Positions 22,741-33,640 of a stretch of DNA of 39,505 nucleotides are shown here, piece after piece. Source of the stretch: Gymnopus androsaceus JB14. Lineage: Eukaryota > Basidiomycota > Agaricomycetes > Agaricales > Omphalotaceae. Numbering within the stretch: position 1 is the stretch's first letter; each line of letters opens with the position of its first letter. The stretch is from NCBI GenBank assembly GCA_009733575.1, contig ML769647.1:1-39505 (forward strand), given 5' to 3'. The translations under genes were made by a program, and so were the position numbers. A model generated the notes under the pieces. It saw nothing but the letters and a program-made list of their open reading frames with translations. It ran no database searches and was not told the origin of the DNA.

Positions 22741-23748
22741 GTAAACACATGTGACGTTGGTTGGTCTAGACGAACACTTTCTGTAAATCGCGCTCAGTGT
22801 TTTTTTTTATCGATATGCCAGAGTTTTGGTCGTTCATGCATAGCGTTCATGGGCGAGAAATGACTCGATCTCTTTGGCCGCTCCAGACGTCCATCCGGAC
22901 ACTGTTGCAGTGCATGCCTGTAACCTCGGATTATAGTAGATCCCAGAAAAGGTATTTTCATCCATTCCATTCACCTCATAGACACTACGTATTGACCATA
23001 TATCTTTTTTTTCAGTTACCGGCGTATACCGGCCAGTTTAGTTTGTACATCGGAGAAGAAAAAAATCGTCGTCACCGTCCTTACCTGAGTTTGCCGTTCA
23101 GGATCAAATCCCTTTATCAGGAGCTCCGCAAGAGTTCTTGTCGCTTCGGAGACCAGAGGACACTGCCTGAGCCTAAACCCGACGCAGGCTGGGCACTGCA
23201 GTGCTTTGCGTAAAGTTTTGCCTTTTTTGCCGCTTCGTAACGCGCACAGGCATGCGCACTCGACCGCACATTCTACACGGCACGGCGGACCTCGAATTCT
23301 TCAATTTCAGCCAGAACCTTTATTGCTTGAACCTGGGCCTGAACACTGCAATTCACGTCAGACAGCGCTCAGATTCGCGCAAACAGCAGATCATTTGTGT
23401 ACGGGTGTTGCAGCCAGGCAAAGTCAGACGCGTTCAAGACGTGAAGAATTATTAAACAAAGAAGAGTTTTTGTTTTTTTGTTTTTTTGGCTTCTCACTAG
23501 AATCGCGCTCTTCTCCTTGCTCAAAAAATAATACGCTATTGAACGGGGAAGGTTAAACGTTGAAACACTCTGTTTGAGCTCTCGACTTGTTCTCGACAGC
23601 GCATTTTGGGGTAGAAACTGGTAATTTAAATTTCCAGGAGACTCGGCATGCTTTCCTATATAATATTTACTCTCTCAAATTCGTACATATGTGGTTCGAT
23701 CGACTCAGTCCTGTGAGCAGTAATCCATATATGCGGCGATGGCGAGTG
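22741..23748. other. Intergenic, no gene supported
   Basis: 3' flank of GGPP synthase and upstream region of a small secreted gene. ORFs up to 138 codons occur, but none shows a domain, signal peptide or consistent intron. A short inverted motif TACCGGCGTATACCGG lies near 23014-23034. The part near 23170-23430 is GC-richer with many CG dinucleotides. Confidence 0.35.
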
Positions 23749-23756
23749 TATAAAAG
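23749..23756 (+). promoter_or_regulatory. TATA box of the small secreted-protein gene
   Basis: TATAAAAG lies 93 bp upstream of the ATG at 23849, a normal distance for a fungal core promoter with a short 5' UTR. Confidence 0.5.
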
Positions 23757-23848
23757 GATCTTAAGAAAATGTCTTCAACGCATCCGCACAAGCAGGTCTT
23801 GTTGCCCATCTCAGTTGACTCCTCTTTCTGAACTGAATCTCCCCGAGC

Positions 23849-24129
23849 ATGAAAATTGCACTAGTTGGCGTTATTGCTGCCTTTCTTATGCTGCAAGTCG
23901 TTGCACTTCCTCTGAGCTCCGAGTGCGTTTCTGAATAGTCCGTGCTTGTCAACCTAATCGTTAAATCACATGTTTTGCATACAGTGCCTCGAACACTTTT
24001 CCTGCTCTTCAAACCCGAGTGTTTAAGAAGATCGGGAAGACAATCACGAATAGTTACAATAATTTTATGCACCAACGGTCCGAGTCCCACGTGGCCAGAT
24101 GGATCGTCACAGAAAGGAGCAGATTATGA
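23849..24129 (+). CDS. Small secreted protein, 72 residues
   Basis: Exon 1 (23849-23922) encodes MKIALVGVIAAFLMLQVV followed by ALPLSS, a textbook signal peptide with a likely cleavage site after the Ala-Leu-Pro region. A 62-nt intron (GTGCGT...ACAG) leads into exon 2 (23985-24129), which stays open for 47 codons to TGA. The mature part is short, basic and Cys-free, with VFKKIGKTITNSYNNF and ending TERSRL. Total coding length is 219 nt. A TATA box lies at the expected distance. I do not recognise a family; it could be a small secreted effector-like or signalling peptide (inference only). Confidence 0.6.
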
Positions 24130-24167
24130 AATCAGTTGACTTAAAACCTCACAGAACGGGTTCTGGA

Positions 24168-24307
24168 TTACTGTCAAACTACCAGGCAGGGAATGGGAGC
24201 GAAATCTAGTAATTCCAAGACTGAAAAGAAAGGAGCTGGTTACTGTTAAATGACCAGGCAGGTATGGACGAAATCTAGTAATTCCAAGACTTAAAAGAAA
24301 GGAGCTG
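24168..24307. repeat. Two-unit tandem direct repeat, about 70 bp each
   Basis: 24168-24238 and 24240-24307 are near-identical. Both start TTACTGT and contain ACCAGGCAGG and CGAAATCTAGTAATTCC, and both end AAAGAAAGGAGCTG, with a few substitutions and small indels. They begin about 40 bp after the stop of the small secreted-protein gene, so they may lie in its 3' UTR. Confidence 0.85.
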
Positions 24308-24562
24308 TTGTTACTAGCGCTCAAGAAACAAGGTACTTGCTATTCCTCTCTCGCATTGAAAGGTCTGCCTTATCCTAATCGTCTTAGTTAGGCCTGGCGA
24401 GCGTGCCTTGATTCTCGACGCGGTATAAGTACTGCTGAATCCATGAACATTTGGCTCTACCATTACATACAAATATAGATAGATAGATATTAAACGAGTT
24501 GAAGGTCGTTTGCACGTCACATGTGTCGCGTTGATGACGCAACCGAAACGCACCAGCACAGT
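24308..24562. other. Short intergenic stretch
   Basis: No gene seen. A short AGAT repeat lies near 24475-24488. The gap separates two small convergent candidate genes. Confidence 0.3.
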
Positions 24563-24842
24563 CTACTTATGGTCTCGTAACCAAGTTAAGCTGCTAACCT
24601 CGGGATAAAAGCGGGAGTCTTCGTCTAGGTTACCAAGTCCGAGTCCTTTCCTAGAACTAAAGCCACTTGTCGCCGCTCCAGTGATCCCTCCTCCAGCTCC
24701 AGCGATGTCGAGAATCTTCAATGCTAAATTCATCAAATGAGGATAATAGGGAGACTTCGAGAAAGCTTGAGCTTACCAGATCATCGAGCGTCTCACCTTG
24801 GGCTCCTAAAGACGATTCGCGTCGCGCTTCAAGTGTGAACAT
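24563..24842 (-). CDS. Possible two-exon small protein, 72 residues
   Basis: Exon 1 (24842-24777) encodes MFTLEARRESSLGAQGE and ends at a consensus GTAAGC donor. Joining to the AG before 24715 removes a 61-nt intron and opens 50 further codons, with the glycine-rich DIAGAGGGITGAATSGF and an end reading SSLTWLRDHK before TAG at 24563. There is no signal peptide. A TATATATA run lies just upstream at about 24857-24867. The evidence is the good donor and the open frame after splicing; no family is recognised. An alternative is a chance ORF. Confidence 0.4.
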
Positions 24843-24970
24843 AAGAAGGTGGCCAGTTTATATATATAGTAGACAAAGGCATATATAATTCTACGAATAA
24901 TTGCGTAGGAATAACAGAATTTTGAAGCGACTGGTTCAATATTGTATTCCTGCTACATGTCGTAGACGCG

Positions 24971-26616
24971 TCAGTCAATTTCCACATACTTCCCATTGTT
25001 AATCACATCTACAATCAAGCCCTGCTGTTCTAGAACCTTCAAAGGACTCAGCTTCTTTGCATCTACCGTCATTTCAAGCGTCGTGCCAATATATTCATCA
25101 TCTCCTATGCGAGCTTCGACTCTTCGCAAACATACAACACCAATTTCTTTTGCATATGTGGCATCCGGGATCCATCTCGAGGTAACCATCTCCACGAAAG
25201 TGAGTTCATTAAACTCTGATCGAGCATGGAGAGAGAGGCGTTCAAGGTTTGGTAGGAGACGAGCAGCTGAGCAGTGGGCGTGGTTTGGCTGAAAGGCATG
25301 GAGAGTGGAGATAAAGGTGTGTGTTACAGGAAAATGCAGTGTGATGCCATGCAGGAGAAGGATCATGGACTTTCAAGTCCACTACCAATGGTAGATGACA
25401 GAGGAATGAGATCAGGTCATTGTCCGATAATAACCACACCGGTGAAGGATAGGACTGTCAAATTGAAGCGAGACCTTTCAAAGAAAGCAGACATGGCTGT
25501 GGCGGGCCATGGCTCGGAAGGTGAGTCGGGTGCAACTTCAATATGAAGTGAAGTAAGACCTGGAAAGCTAAGAGGGTTTGATAAGCCTCTCAATTGCTTC
25601 CGTCCGAGATTCTTTTGATCCTTCCAACAACATCTTCAGAGTCTGGACACCACCGTGCACTACATGCACGGGAAGTTCAGCCTCAGAAGACACTGGCTCC
25701 GGATACCGATACCATAATCATCTCCAAGATTTGCAAGTTTGTACAAACCTCTATGAAGCAAGGATGTTGGGTTCATAATCATAAATAGCCAATTTCTTGA
25801 GTTGATGCCAGGGAAAGGAACCGGATATGAGAGGACTGCTCAAGCCATACAGAGTGAGGGAATGAAGCTTTGGCATGACCCCAAAATCCATAGGTTGGTG
25901 CAGATCATCGCTGAACAGGCCGAGAGACTTTAAAGCAGGGTAGAATGAGGCGGTTTCATGAAGCAAAGACAGGGCCTCTCTCCCATTGAATTGAACATTC
26001 CTCCATCGATGAGAGTGATCCAATAGAGGTTGAAATGCCGGATGATTTCTTTTCCCTGTAAGCGACACCACGTTCCAACGGGTACTTACACTGACGTCTA
26101 ACAATGCTTCCTTGGAGCGTTCAAGGTAAAGCTGAACAACGCTGTGAGACAATGGACGAATGCTCAGGCAGCGAAGTATAAACAAATCGTGGTCCAAAGG
26201 GAGGGCTGTCGACATCATGATAGATTGCCAGTGAGAGCACACGGCGCTCAGTTGTAGTGGAGGAACAATATCGCCTTTCTTGTAGCATATCTCCTCATGG
26301 CATCAGATAAGCAAAAACAAGGCGTAAAATGTCGTCGGGAACTTTTCGAATAGGTGCGACGAGAGACCTGCATCCTTCCAGGATGATTCCTCAGATTCTC
26401 CATCTTGGTCTCGATGAAGAGAATCTTGGAACGAAGGAACGAAATCTCGGTTGCGTAGTCTGCAAGGTCCTTCTCACCATCAGTCAGGACCTGTTGGATC
26501 TTTGAACTATCGAGGTTGCAGGTTCCATGACCGTGGTGTAAGCGCAAAAGGCCTTGAATAGAGCTGATCACGACTCGAGGCTGGAAAGAGCCACGGTTAC
26601 AGTTCTCGCAGCGCAT
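24971..26616 (-). pseudogene. Frameshifted F-box/LRR paralogue
   Basis: From 26616 the product starts MRCENCNRGSF, the same CxxC beginning as the intact F-box gene at 19309-21057, followed by a similar coiled-coil. Downstream homology continues but in changing frames: VPDDILRLVFAYLM (near 26300), LQLSAVCSHWQSIM, SFPWHQLKKLAIYDY, then FERSRFNLTVLSFTG and finally FVEMVTSRWIPDATYAKEIGVVC. At least four frame changes are needed, near 26340, 26280, 25745 and 25360-25430, and no introns explain them. The intact paralogue is a single exon. It is either a decayed duplicate or carries consensus sequence errors. Confidence 0.75.
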
Positions 26617-26876
26617 GATGAACGAGCTGGAAAAAAATGTCAGGGAGAATAAGCTTTGTGGATGAACAAGGATAATTGACCTAAATTTTCGGGAATGAAA
26701 CGCGTCGAAAGCTAAGGTCAAAGAGCTGAAGCGAGAATCTAAAATGAATTAGTTATCTGGATTCAAGGATCTTTAGTATTTAGTACTACCTTTCGTCAAA
26801 AACTCGCAGTAAAAGCAACCGTAGTTGAGATCAGAAAACCGATGGGCGCCTTTCTCCGCTCTCGCTCTTAACCACC
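26617..26876. promoter_or_regulatory. Divergent promoter region, F-box paralogue and RPP1
   Basis: The gap separates two divergent starts (26616 minus and 26877 plus). The last 30 bp before RPP1 are C/T-rich. No specific element is recognised. Confidence 0.35.
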
Positions 26877-28180
26877 ATGTTCTACGACTTGAATGTTCCG
26901 ATTAGTACCAACAGCAGCTCCCTCTCAAAAAAAGGGAAAGGGAAGCAGCCACAGACCTCCAATGCTCCTCAATTTACCGCTGCTCAGCTTAGTGCAATAG
27001 ATGCTCATCTAGACTTGCTTATTCACTGTACGCTTTGAAGGCTTTATTTTCTGCTAAAACTGCCATTAACCAAAGCCACAAGTAGGATATACCGTCATCT
27101 GCTTTAATCAGACGGTACAGAAAAAAGTCGATCCGAAAATTCATGTCAATGTGTTGAATGAATTGTTGGAACAATTAAAGCCTCGACAGGGTATCGTTTT
27201 TCTAAAGCGTCTTTCTGTGATTCTGGACGAAGACAGCGAGAAAGGATTTGGCTTGGTCAGTGTAAAAGCCCGTATATGATATCCTGGTAGTTAACGAGTT
27301 CTATAGATTAACGCAAATGACATCATACTTCAACTCGTACGATATTCTTCTCCCTTGTACCCACCAATCAAGCGACATTGGCTCTAGCATGCCTAACACA
27401 TACGCTTCCTTCTCCTCTTACAACACATATAATCTCTATCCCGCTAACACTACCTCGCTTTCCATTCCATCTCAAACACACTCTCATACGCACCGCTATC
27501 AAGAACGGAGCTGTATTCGAGATCAACTATGTTGGAGCCCTCGGACGAGAATCTGACGCTGTTCTCATCGAAGCTGGTGCTGCCGAAGCAAATGGCGGTA
27601 ATGCTAAACGGAACTGGTGGGCTGCTGCGAGAGAATTGGTTCGAGTCACAAAGGGAAAAGGTTTGATTGTCAGTGGAGGCGTTGTCGCTCAGGCGGATAT
27701 GCGGGCTCCCCGCGATGTGGCGAATTTGTATGCCGTTCGAAACATCTGAGTTGAAATTATTGCCTGACCATGTTTTTAGAATCTCGTTACTTGGATTACC
27801 GCAGGATGGTGCACATGCTGCATGCACCAGTATGCCGAAATCTTTGATTTTGCGCGCTCGTAAGTCTGTTCATGCATCAGCTATCTTAGAATGTCATCTT
27901 TGTTACAGAAACGCGCAAAACGTACCGAGCAGTCTTTTCCGAGCCAGAGCTGGTCATTCCTGAAGGTTATAGTGCGCCTCAGCCTCAGCTGCCACTGCCC
28001 AAGGATACTACTCAGTCCGTCACCCAATCCTCAGCATCGTCAATAGGTGGCCAGAAGAAAAGGCCTCGGGAAGAAAACGACGCTGGAGATTCGACCGAGG
28101 TACAATCTGTTGCCGGGGCAGAGACAGGCCGAATTGAACAGGGTATCGACAAAAAGAAGAGGAAGAAAAACAAGACATAA
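26877..28180 (+). CDS. RPP1: RNase P/MRP protein subunit Rpp30 (RPP1), frame disrupted
   Basis: Translation from 26877 begins MFYDLNVPISTNSS. After an intron ending CACAAG, LGYTVICFNQTV follows, then RQGIVFLKRLSVILDEDSE. The conserved core LKHTLIRTAIKNGAVFEINY is clear, followed by RNWWAAARELVRVTKGKG, VSGGVVAQADMRAPRDV and QDGAHAACTSMPKS. The tail after FSEPELVIPEGY is charged and ends KKKRKKNKT. This is the TIM-barrel-like Rpp30 subunit that helps process precursor tRNA and rRNA. Between 27308 and 27380 the frame moves twice by one base (SYDIL, then LVPTNQATLALACL), once in a CCC run. An essential single-copy gene should not be broken, so base-calling error is the likely cause. Introns near 27034-27084, 27257-27307, 27730-27780 and 27859-27906 have good borders. 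Confidence 0.88.
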
Positions 28181-28200
28181 CGCGTAGAAGTCCAATACAA

Positions 28201-28618
28201 TTATCTTGGTACCTTTTTTCGTCGTGTTTCTATGGTGGTCCTGTCTGCTTCCTGTGCATCCAGTCTGATGGTACCATTCCTAGCCGCATAACCCGATGCG
28301 GCATTGCGCGGAGAGGAAATTCTGTGGAACTCAGCATGATCGAACTCGAACGCCAACTGAGGCGAAGAAATGGTAGAGGCACAGACGTAGGACGTTGTCG
28401 TTGACGACAAACTGTTTATATCAATACTAGTGTGAGGAGGTTGCAGACTACTCGATGCCTTCTCAAGTTCCTCACCGAGCTTCTCGTTTGGTGACGACGA
28501 TGTAGTTAGACGCGATATCTCATTTTGTTCATTGCGTCGTGCTGAAATACCACCTATTTCTAAGCGCCCCTCTAAGCGATCTCTGAATATTGGGCGCTTA
28601 TTACTGAAGCTCGTCTTA
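28201..28618 (-). pseudogene. Orphan C-terminal coding fragment
   Basis: A minus-strand frame is open for about 138 codons down to a stop at 28201-28203. It reads FSNKRPIFRDRLEGRLEIGG, then a Ser/Thr-rich low-complexity tail with SSPNEKLGEELEKASSS and an end rich in Arg/Lys (TTIETRRKKVPR). Composition is protein-like, as in the cytoplasmic tail of a membrane or signalling protein. No start codon or upstream exon was found before the kinase gene starting at 28698 on the other strand. It is either the last exon of a gene truncated by the rearranged kinase block, or a gene whose 5' exons I missed. Confidence 0.45.
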
Positions 28619-28697
28619 TACCAATTTTACCAAACCTACACATTGCACTTTCAAACAGCCCAGCTGTCGCCCGAATGAGCAAGCTGATTCACCAGAG

Positions 28698-30959
28698 ATG
28701 CTTACAGATCACGCTCAACAATATTCATCCAACGACGAAACCTATGGGCCCAGTGACATCTCCCTCTCCATCGAAAAATTCTTGCGTGTAACCCAAAAAT
28801 ACAGAGACGAAGCCGAAGAAGCTCTAGCGAAAGGAGACCAAGAAGACGCAATTCTTGCTTTGGCTCTCAACGCTTCAATTCTGCAGGAGAAGGTATATAA
28901 ACACCGTGATTCTATGGATATTATGGTTATTCAGGATTCCCGGGTGAGTAGGCGATCGACCTTCTCGATCAAAGCTAACTTCGAAATACCTGCTAGGAAG
29001 GCGAGGAAATGCTCAGTTTTCTGTACGACATTGCTACATATGCGGGTAGAACGGGCAATGATCCTCCTTCTGACTCACATGCATCCGAAGCAAGGAATGC
29101 GGAAGAGGATGAGATGGCGCGGTTCAGGAAGTGGCGGATGCAAAAGTATGCAAAACTTCGGTTTCCTTGGCAGGAAACAGGGCAAGAGGATCAATGGCAG
29201 CAAGGAGTAATGCCAGAGCAAACTGATGCCTCGTTACTTTCACCCTCATCACCCCCTCCATCGTCGCCTTCAAGCTCACTATATCTGACCCCCTCTTCCA
29301 ACTCTTCTACCTCAACACTCTATTCCCCAGCTCTCGAGAGGCCTTCAAGGTTTGAGGATGTTTCTATCACTGATTCGATGTTTGATGACCGAATGAACAT
29401 TTATTCAGCCCATCTGACTCTGGAAATGCACCCAAGTTTCCATCAGAGATAACTGTCACCCATCTTCGACATACCTTTGCTAATAAGCTTGAAGTGAACT
29501 GGATGCAGAATCTTCTCGGGCCTCATCATGATGACAATTCGGTGCAACGACTTGTGGATCTATTACAATCAGTAAACATTCCCACTATTATCGGTAGTAC
29601 GAGAACACTCTAACACGTACCCTAACAGGAGCTAGATTGTGATAACTTTGAATTTGAGAAGTATGTCTTCTCATATCGATGCTTGAATTGATACGGTGGA
29701 TGATTGCTTTGACTAGGCACAACTCGGGTCTGAGAAAAGGCACATATAACAGAAGATGTCTACGGGCACTTCGTCATATATCCGCTAAATATGAGATCCT
29801 ACCTTCCTCATTGGTAGTCCAAGATGTCCAACGAGAGGGCCATAATCCTGTTGCCGGCGGTGGCTTTGCAGTGCGTGTACTCATACGTTGTTGACATCAG
29901 CTCTGTCGCTGACGGTCCTTCCTGTTTCAAGGATATATGGCGCGGAACTATAGGAAAGAAATCAGTGTGTTTGAAAGTTCTCAGACTAGTCATTGAGCCG
30001 GAGGAAGAAGTACGGAAGAAGATTCGCAAGGTGAGAGAGTGCTGGTGCGAATGCCCGCATGATGATATAACGAATCGGTATAAAAGCAATTTTGCAACGA
30101 AGCGCTTTTATGGAGACAGCTCAAACATCCAAATATTTTACCGCTGCTGGGCGTCAACGCAGAGCTTTTCAATCCTTCGTTCTGCCTAATTTCTCCGTGG
30201 ATGGCGAACAAAGATATTCTTTCATACTTGAAACAGAATCCTAAGCACAATCGGCACAAAGTGGTGAGTACCTTTTTCATGATGTTTGAATTCCTCTCAT
30301 GTACAATGGCTATTCAGCTTGTAGAAATTGCAGCGGGACTATCCTATCTTCATTCAAGAGATCCTCCTATCATTCATGGGGATATTCGAGGGGTTTGTAT
30401 ATACTTTTCGTTTCGTCAATCTGCTACTTATCAGCTGAATAGGCGAATATCTTGGTATCAGACGATTGTCGTTGTTGTTTGGCAGATTTTGGCCTTGCTT
30501 TGGTCACTGCAGAATCCCGAACGTGGTCCATTGCGACGACGAGCACCCTAAAGGGGGCAATACGATGGATGGCGCCAGAGCTGATCATTCAAGACCCGTC
30601 GACATCAAGTAATCATGCCTCGGGAGATGTTTATGCTTTCGGCTGTACCATTGTCGAGGTATGTCTCGCAAGACGCATACTTGTTTCGAAGCATCGATTC
30701 TTAAAAGACACTGGCATTATCTAATATCTTTGCGCAGATTTTAACACTACAGCTCCCGTTTCATGATCAGAGAACAGACGCAGCGGTGCTCTACAGCTTG
30801 ATGTCTGGCAAACGACCGAGTCGACCAAAGGATGTTTGGTGTCCCGATCCAATTTGGGCTCTTACGACTCGATGTTGGACCCAGGATGCTGCTGCTCGTC
30901 CGACGGCCCGTGAAGTCTACGAAGCTTTGCAGGAGTTTATACACCTTGAACCTGGATGA
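28698..30959 (+). CDS. TKL-like protein kinase, catalytic motifs intact (copy 1)
   Basis: The N-terminus has a helical segment YRDEAEEALAKGDQEDAI that resembles an MIT/TPR-type hairpin, then a Pro/Ser-rich linker. The kinase domain runs from about 29845: Gly-rich loop AGGGFADIWRG, ATP-binding Lys in SVCLKVLRL, helix-C Glu in FCNEALLWRQLKHPNILPL, catalytic loop HGDIRGANIL (HGD instead of HRD), metal-binding ADFGLA, and RWMAPELI. The end is RPTAREVYEALQEFIHLEPG. All catalytic residues appear present, so activity is plausible. Introns split the loops at GFA/DIW, RKK/QFC, IRG/ANI and IVE/ILT. A frame change near 29430 (before FPSEITVTHLRH) is not fully explained. The family is expanded in agaricomycetes. 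Two damaged copies follow downstream. Confidence 0.82.
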
Positions 30960-31437
30960 TTGGTACACACTGACAGTGAAGCCACAAAAAGAGGGTTTGG
31001 CGAATGTCCAGCAAGGGTATTTGGTATGCGGTACACCGGAAACCTATAGTGGGTAGTGCTACGTGGTAGTACTTGAAATTATCATTGAGCGAGCGAATTG
31101 AATGAGCAACTGAGGGTCTTGAAATTACAGCCACATTTGACGTCTTGACTCTTTCCTTTTACTAGTCTGCTAGTAGTGCGAATATTTCAGTTGCTACGGT
31201 GTGTCGTGAATCACCATCATTCCTCCTTTCTTTCTTCTTGCAAATCGACTGTTCATTTTTTGACAGCCTGAGACTCGAAAGCTTTTAAGTACAGGTAACA
31301 CTCGCTGCGAATACCGGAGCCAATGTTTCTATATAGGGACCTGTGTAACACACTTCCTTCCTTCCTGTGCATGATGTTTACCTAGGAAACAACCGTTATA
31401 CCTTAATAATCCCAAACCCGCGACAGTATTTGCCATT
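30960..31437. other. Spacer between kinase copies 1 and 2
   Basis: Includes the 3' flank of copy 1 and the 5' flank of copy 2. A decayed tail related to copy 3 (GGTATGCGGTACACCGG near 31018-31040) remains after the stop of copy 1. No separate gene. Confidence 0.35.
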
Positions 31438-33387
31438 ATGGAAGAAAATGAGCCCGTCGAACCCTTCTGGCTTTTGGCGCAGGAGTACAGGAATGAAGCC
31501 GAGGAAGCTCTGGCCAAAGGAGACTTGAAAAATGCAATCGCTGCCTTGACTCGGAACGTTTCCATTCTGAACGTAAATCTAACTTCCTTCGTAACTATGC
31601 GTTTAATTGAATTACTCTATTGGTTGTAGCTAACTTTGAACGCTTTCTAGGAGAGTCGTAAGATGCTCGTCTATCTCGAACGACTAAGTATTGCATTGCA
31701 GTCCCAATCAACGCAAGCTGAAGAACACAAACCAAACGCAGAAGAGTTAGGACTCGTTCCTTTGAGCATATTGGAAGAAAGGTTCGAAAACGGATTCGAA
31801 TCTGGATAACTCAACGACTTTTTTTAAACAGACAATCATTGCTGCAATCGAATTCTGGCAGTATCCCCAGCCTTTCGGCAGTTATTCCATTGGAAACTAT
31901 TGCAAACCTACTAAAAACGCTTCGAGACAGAAGCCTCGACACGAATTGGCTGCAAAATCTTCTCGGTACTCAGCACGAGAATCAAACTTTGGTGCAACCA
32001 CTGGTAGATCTGTTGCAGTCGGTGAATAATAATGCCCTGTCAAAAATTTATGTTGCTAAACATGTACCGGGATAATAGGAATTGGATTCTGTTCCCTCAC
32101 ACTTCGAAAGGTTACTCTTCGAGTCATATTGTCCGAATACTGGGTTAACATGATTTGTGGCATAGCAACTCAGGTTTGCCAAAGGACATATATCAAAGGA
32201 GGTGTTTACGGCTCCTTCGTCACCTGTCAAGTAGATATGAAATCCTACCATCCTCCTTGGTGATGCAGGGTGTTCGACGAGAGGGTCATAATCCGGTTGC
32301 TGGTGGAGGTTTTGCGGTGAGTGCATTCATACTGTGGTGAAGCTCACTGATGTGTTTCGACCCATTGCAAGGATATATGGCGCGGGACCGTAAAAGGGCA
32401 GTCGGTATGCTTGAAGGTTCTTAGATTGGTCGTTGAACCCGATGAAGAAGTACGAAAGAAGATTCGCAAGGTGAGAGTAATAGTTTGAATTATTCAAGTG
32501 AATCCGCTGATTATTTTAACGACACCTAGCAATTCTGCAATGAAGCGATTCTATGGCGGCAGCTCAAACATCCAAATATCCTTCCACTCCCAGGTGTGAA
32601 TGCAGAACTTTTCAACCCTTCCTTCTGCCTGATCTCTCCTTGGATGGCAAACAAGGATATTGTGTCATACCTGAAACAGAATCCCAAGCACAGTCGGCAC
32701 GATGTGGTGAGCATACTTCGATCATTTCGAAGTTGGACGTCATCTGATTACTGCCTGCTAGCTTTTAGAAATCGCAGCGGGATTATTGTATCTTCATTCA
32801 AGAGATCCTCCGGGGACCGGTCGTACATGGTGATATTAGAGGGGTTGGCATATATTCTTTCACCTTGTGGCAAATCTCAACGTCTATTAGGCCAATATCT
32901 TAGTCACAGACGATCTCCATTGCTGCCTCGCAGATTTTGGACTCGCTTTGGTCACTGCTGAATCTCGAACGTGGTCTATTGCAACAACGAGTACTCTGAA
33001 GGGGGCCATACGCTGGATGGCCCCAGAGTTGATCATCCACGACCTGTTAGTCGAATCAAGCTCTAGCAAAACTTCTAGAGACGTGTACGCTTTCGCATGC
33101 ACGACAGTGGAGGTAAGTTTTACTGTGAATCTGCATAAATTAGAAGACGATGAATCTTCACATAGATCTTAACCTTGCAACCTCCTTTCCCTGATCTGAG
33201 AACAGATGCTGCAGTAATTCACAGCTTAATGGCTGGCAGACGACCGAGTCGACCAAACGATGTTTAGTGTCCAGATCCAATTTGGGATCTTACAACCCGA
33301 TGTTGGACCCAGGATGCCGCAGTTCGTCCGATGGCTCGAGGAGTCTATGAAGCTTTGCAGGAGTCTATACATCTTGAAATCGGATAA
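31438..33387 (+). pseudogene. TKL-like kinase copy 2, broken
   Basis: Starts MEENEPVEPFWLLAQEYRN with the same AEEALAKGD helix as copy 1, then a shorter linker. The kinase core is readable: VAGGGFA, SVCLKVLRLVVEP, FCNEAILWRQLKHPNILPL, CLADFGLALVTAES, RWMAPELI. Two lesions are clear when compared with the other copies. A 7-nt insertion (GGGGACC) just before the catalytic loop near 32812 shifts the frame. A Trp codon became TAG in the PNDV-CPDP segment near 33262. Other small changes near 32020-32170 disturb the region before the Gly-rich loop. Unless edited by unusual splicing, no full-length kinase is made. Confidence 0.75.
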
Positions 33388-33640
33388 CCGGTTCGCACCT
33401 GAGGCATTGAAGGCACAACAAGGGGATTCGGTACACCATTAACTTGCACAAATCTAATCCTTCACCTTACACTTTATAAGATATACACAGATATATTCAC
33501 AGAACTACTTCGCGCTTGTAACAGTCTAGCAATCAGTGTCGATTACCCGAGAAAGGTGTAAAATAAGGAAATAGGATTTCTAAGTGAACAATTCTAAAGT
33601 AAATGGTTGTCATTCATAACTAGTCGTCTACATGTCGGCT
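33388..33640. other. Convergent spacer, kinase copy 2 and secreted protein copy 1
   Basis: Similar sequence recurs at 39019-39199 after kinase copy 3 (AATTCTAAAGTA, TCATTCATAACTAGTCG), showing that spacer and both genes were duplicated together. Confidence 0.6.

Noticed and set aside
22797..23213. 138-codon plus-strand frame downstream of GGPP synthase
   Set aside because: Starts in a T-run, no domain, and amino-acid composition matches random translation of 3' flanking sequence.
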